Shown here: in pieces, positions 33,281 through 34,047 of the stretch | Position numbering within the stretch: the first letter of the stretch is position 1 | How the letters are laid out: every line of letters begins with the position of its first letter | Assembly (NCBI RefSeq): GCF_000167195.1 | Contig: NZ_AADV02000022.1 | Span: 1-34,047 of the forward strand | Length of the DNA: 34,047 bases | From: Crocosphaera watsonii WH 8501 | GTDB taxonomy: Bacteria > Cyanobacteriota > Cyanobacteriia > Cyanobacteriales > Microcystaceae | Reading direction: 5' to 3' | Position numbers and translations under genes: made by a program | Notes under the pieces: generated by a model | What the model saw: the letters and a program-made list of their open reading frames with translations, nothing else | What the model was told of the DNA's origin: nothing | The model's database searches: none

Positions 33281-33706
33281 ATGACAAAATTAACCCCGAT
33301 CAAATTAGACGATAACACAATTATTTATTTAGAGAGTAACGAAGATATTGATATCAGTTCTGAAGATAAAAATATTGCTGAAGAAACCACAGAAGAAACC
33401 AGAGAAAGCTTAGGAAAAGATCCCAAAGGACTCAAAGATATTTTTTCGAGACCATCTTCTACAGAAAATGACACTTCAGAACAAGAACCAATTGAGAATA
33501 ATATTCCTTCTATTGCTAATACCATTAAATCTTATACAGAATATACACTAAATGCTTTTAAACAAGTTGATAATGCTAATATTGATAAAGTAACCTTAGA
33601 ATTTGGCATTAAAGTAATGGGAAAAGTAGGAGTACCTTACGTTACAACTTCAGCAGATAGTCATTTAAAAATTACAGTTGAATGTTCTTTTCTTGACACC
33701 GAATAA
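33281..33706 (+). CDS. Trypco1-like (trypsin-co-occurring domain) protein
   Basis: A 141-residue acidic protein. The N-terminal strand MTKLTPIKLDDNTIIYLES and the C-terminal VTLEFGIKVMGKVGVPYVTT, ADSHLKITVECSF segments match the two halves of the Trypco1 (CU044_2847-type) domain; between them is a disordered Glu/Thr/Ser-rich insert (about 20-75). Trypco1 domains are described in bacterial conflict systems next to trypsin-like or caspase-like proteases and STAND NTPases and are thought to act as adaptor or target modules. Here the gene is divergent from the DUF29/caspase-nSTAND genes with 74 bases between, allowing shared control. No trypsin-like gene is present. Family assignment is from pattern recognition. 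Confidence 0.6.
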   Translation: MTKLTPIKLDDNTIIYLESNEDIDISSEDKNIAEETTEETRESLGKDPKGLKDIFSRPSSTENDTSEQEPIENNIPSIANTIKSYTEYTLNAFKQVDNANIDKVTLEFGIKVMGKVGVPYVTTSADSHLKITVECSFLDTE

Positions 33707-33929
33707 ATAATAATTAATGTGAATGGTCAAACTTACTTAGAAAAAAGAGTTTTAGAGTAAACATCCTAAAGTTGCTTTCTTATCCTTTATTGATAATGGT
33801 TGATCTGATTAATTTACCCCCGTCTCCCCCTCTCCCCGTCCCCCCGTCAAACTTCCAGGATGATTTTTCTACAAAAATAAGATGCTCTCATTTTAGAAGC
33901 AATAGAACAAGTTAAAAGGAGACAAAATA
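33707..33929. other. Intergenic tract with a C-rich run
   Basis: No full gene is visible. A GTG-initiated 13-codon frame at 33719 (NGQTYLEKRVLE) and a start-less frame ending ALILEAIEQVKRRQNSE at 33890-33934 look like gene scraps; the latter overlaps the start of the HicB stump. A C-rich low-complexity run lies at about 33818-33847. Confidence 0.35.
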
Positions 33930-34010
33930 GTGAATAACCTTAAATATACAATGATTATTCAATGGGCAGAAGAAGACGACTGTTATTTAGAGAATTGTAG
34001 GGTGTATTAG
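33930..34010 (+). pseudogene. HicB-like antitoxin N-terminal stump
   Basis: A GTG start with a good AAAAGGAGA ribosome binding site gives 26 residues (NNLKYTMIIQWAEEDDCYLE) that match the start of cyanobacterial HicB-type antitoxins (YTMIIQWSDED-YL-). After YLEN the frame enters a palindromic repeat (34001-34026) and stops at TAG, 34008-34010. The remaining 45-50 residues of a normal HicB are absent from the window, so the gene is probably interrupted by the repeat. Confidence 0.5.
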
Positions 34011-34026
34011 TGTAGCGTAATACACC
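34001..34026. repeat. Palindromic repeat at the right edge
   Basis: GGTGTATTA (34001-34009) pairs perfectly with TAATACACC (34018-34026) around 8 bases. It is a small dispersed hairpin or the start of a longer repeat running past the window; it truncates the HicB-like frame. Confidence 0.7.
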
Positions 34027-34047
34027 AAAAAAACGGTCCGAGCCATC

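Noticed and set aside
1-34047. CRISPR arrays and tRNA or rRNA genes.
   Set aside because: I saw no regularly spaced repeats with unique spacers and no cloverleaf with a GTTCAAATC-type arm; the tandem repeats are heptamers and coding repeats.

Overview
The window reads as cyanobacterial chromosome, probably a unicellular Crocosphaera/Cyanothece-like organism. The evidence is the moderately AT-rich DNA, the many GCGATCGC (HIP1-type) octamers, the heptameric tandem repeats, and lineage-typical genes: an LdpA-like clock input protein, a Ycf45-like R3H/AAA ATPase, DUF29 proteins and a pentapeptide-repeat protein. The genus is an inference.

Layout. (1) 1-6470 is decayed mobile DNA: a plasmid/phage-type DUF3854/D5-like primase-helicase broken by one extra base; an IS66-type element whose transposase is split by a MITE; and an unidentified gene with an in-frame stop at codon 10. 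(2) 6773-8018 holds a complete yefM/yoeB toxin-antitoxin pair, a DUF29 gene and a small membrane protein. An apparent IS200/IS605 (tnpB) 3' remnant with a hairpin resembling an omega-RNA end follows, directly upstream of valS. (3) 8571-14170 is mostly housekeeping: valS, a coiled-coil protein with a probable 5' frameshift, rsmD, an HtrA-family protease and a double zinc-ribbon protein. (4) 14433-16408 is a small unknown gene with an intact IS5/IS1182-like element lying one base from its ATG. (5) 16587-23551 is core again: R3H/AAA ATPase, ldpA, a membrane protein, a Ca2+/Na+ (CaCA) exchanger, a parvulin-type peptidyl-prolyl isomerase broken by a perfect 32-bp tandem duplication, and an EamA exporter. 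(6) 23602-24900 is a graveyard: a WG-repeat fragment, palindromic repeats, an internally deleted Uma2 gene and a HicB-like scrap. (7) gnd (24900-26321) has its own terminator. (8) 26441-34047 is an accessory island: an N-formylglutamate-amidohydrolase-like gene, a CopG-like antitoxin stump, a VapBC-like pair, a MazEF-like pair, a second DUF29 gene, a 961-residue caspase-nSTAND-pentapeptide protein, a divergent Trypco1-like gene and a HicB stump cut short at a palindrome.

The strongest candidate for an under-described system is 29834-33706. One polypeptide combines a caspase-like protease with intact His/Cys, a STAND-type NTPase with intact Walker motifs, one membrane segment and a pentapeptide-repeat solenoid. 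Next to it are a DUF29 gene and a Trypco1-like gene. This looks like a regulated-cell-death or immune module. The window also collects unusually readable gene-breaking events: single-base slips, a 32-bp duplication, a MITE insertion, an IS at a start codon and an internal deletion.
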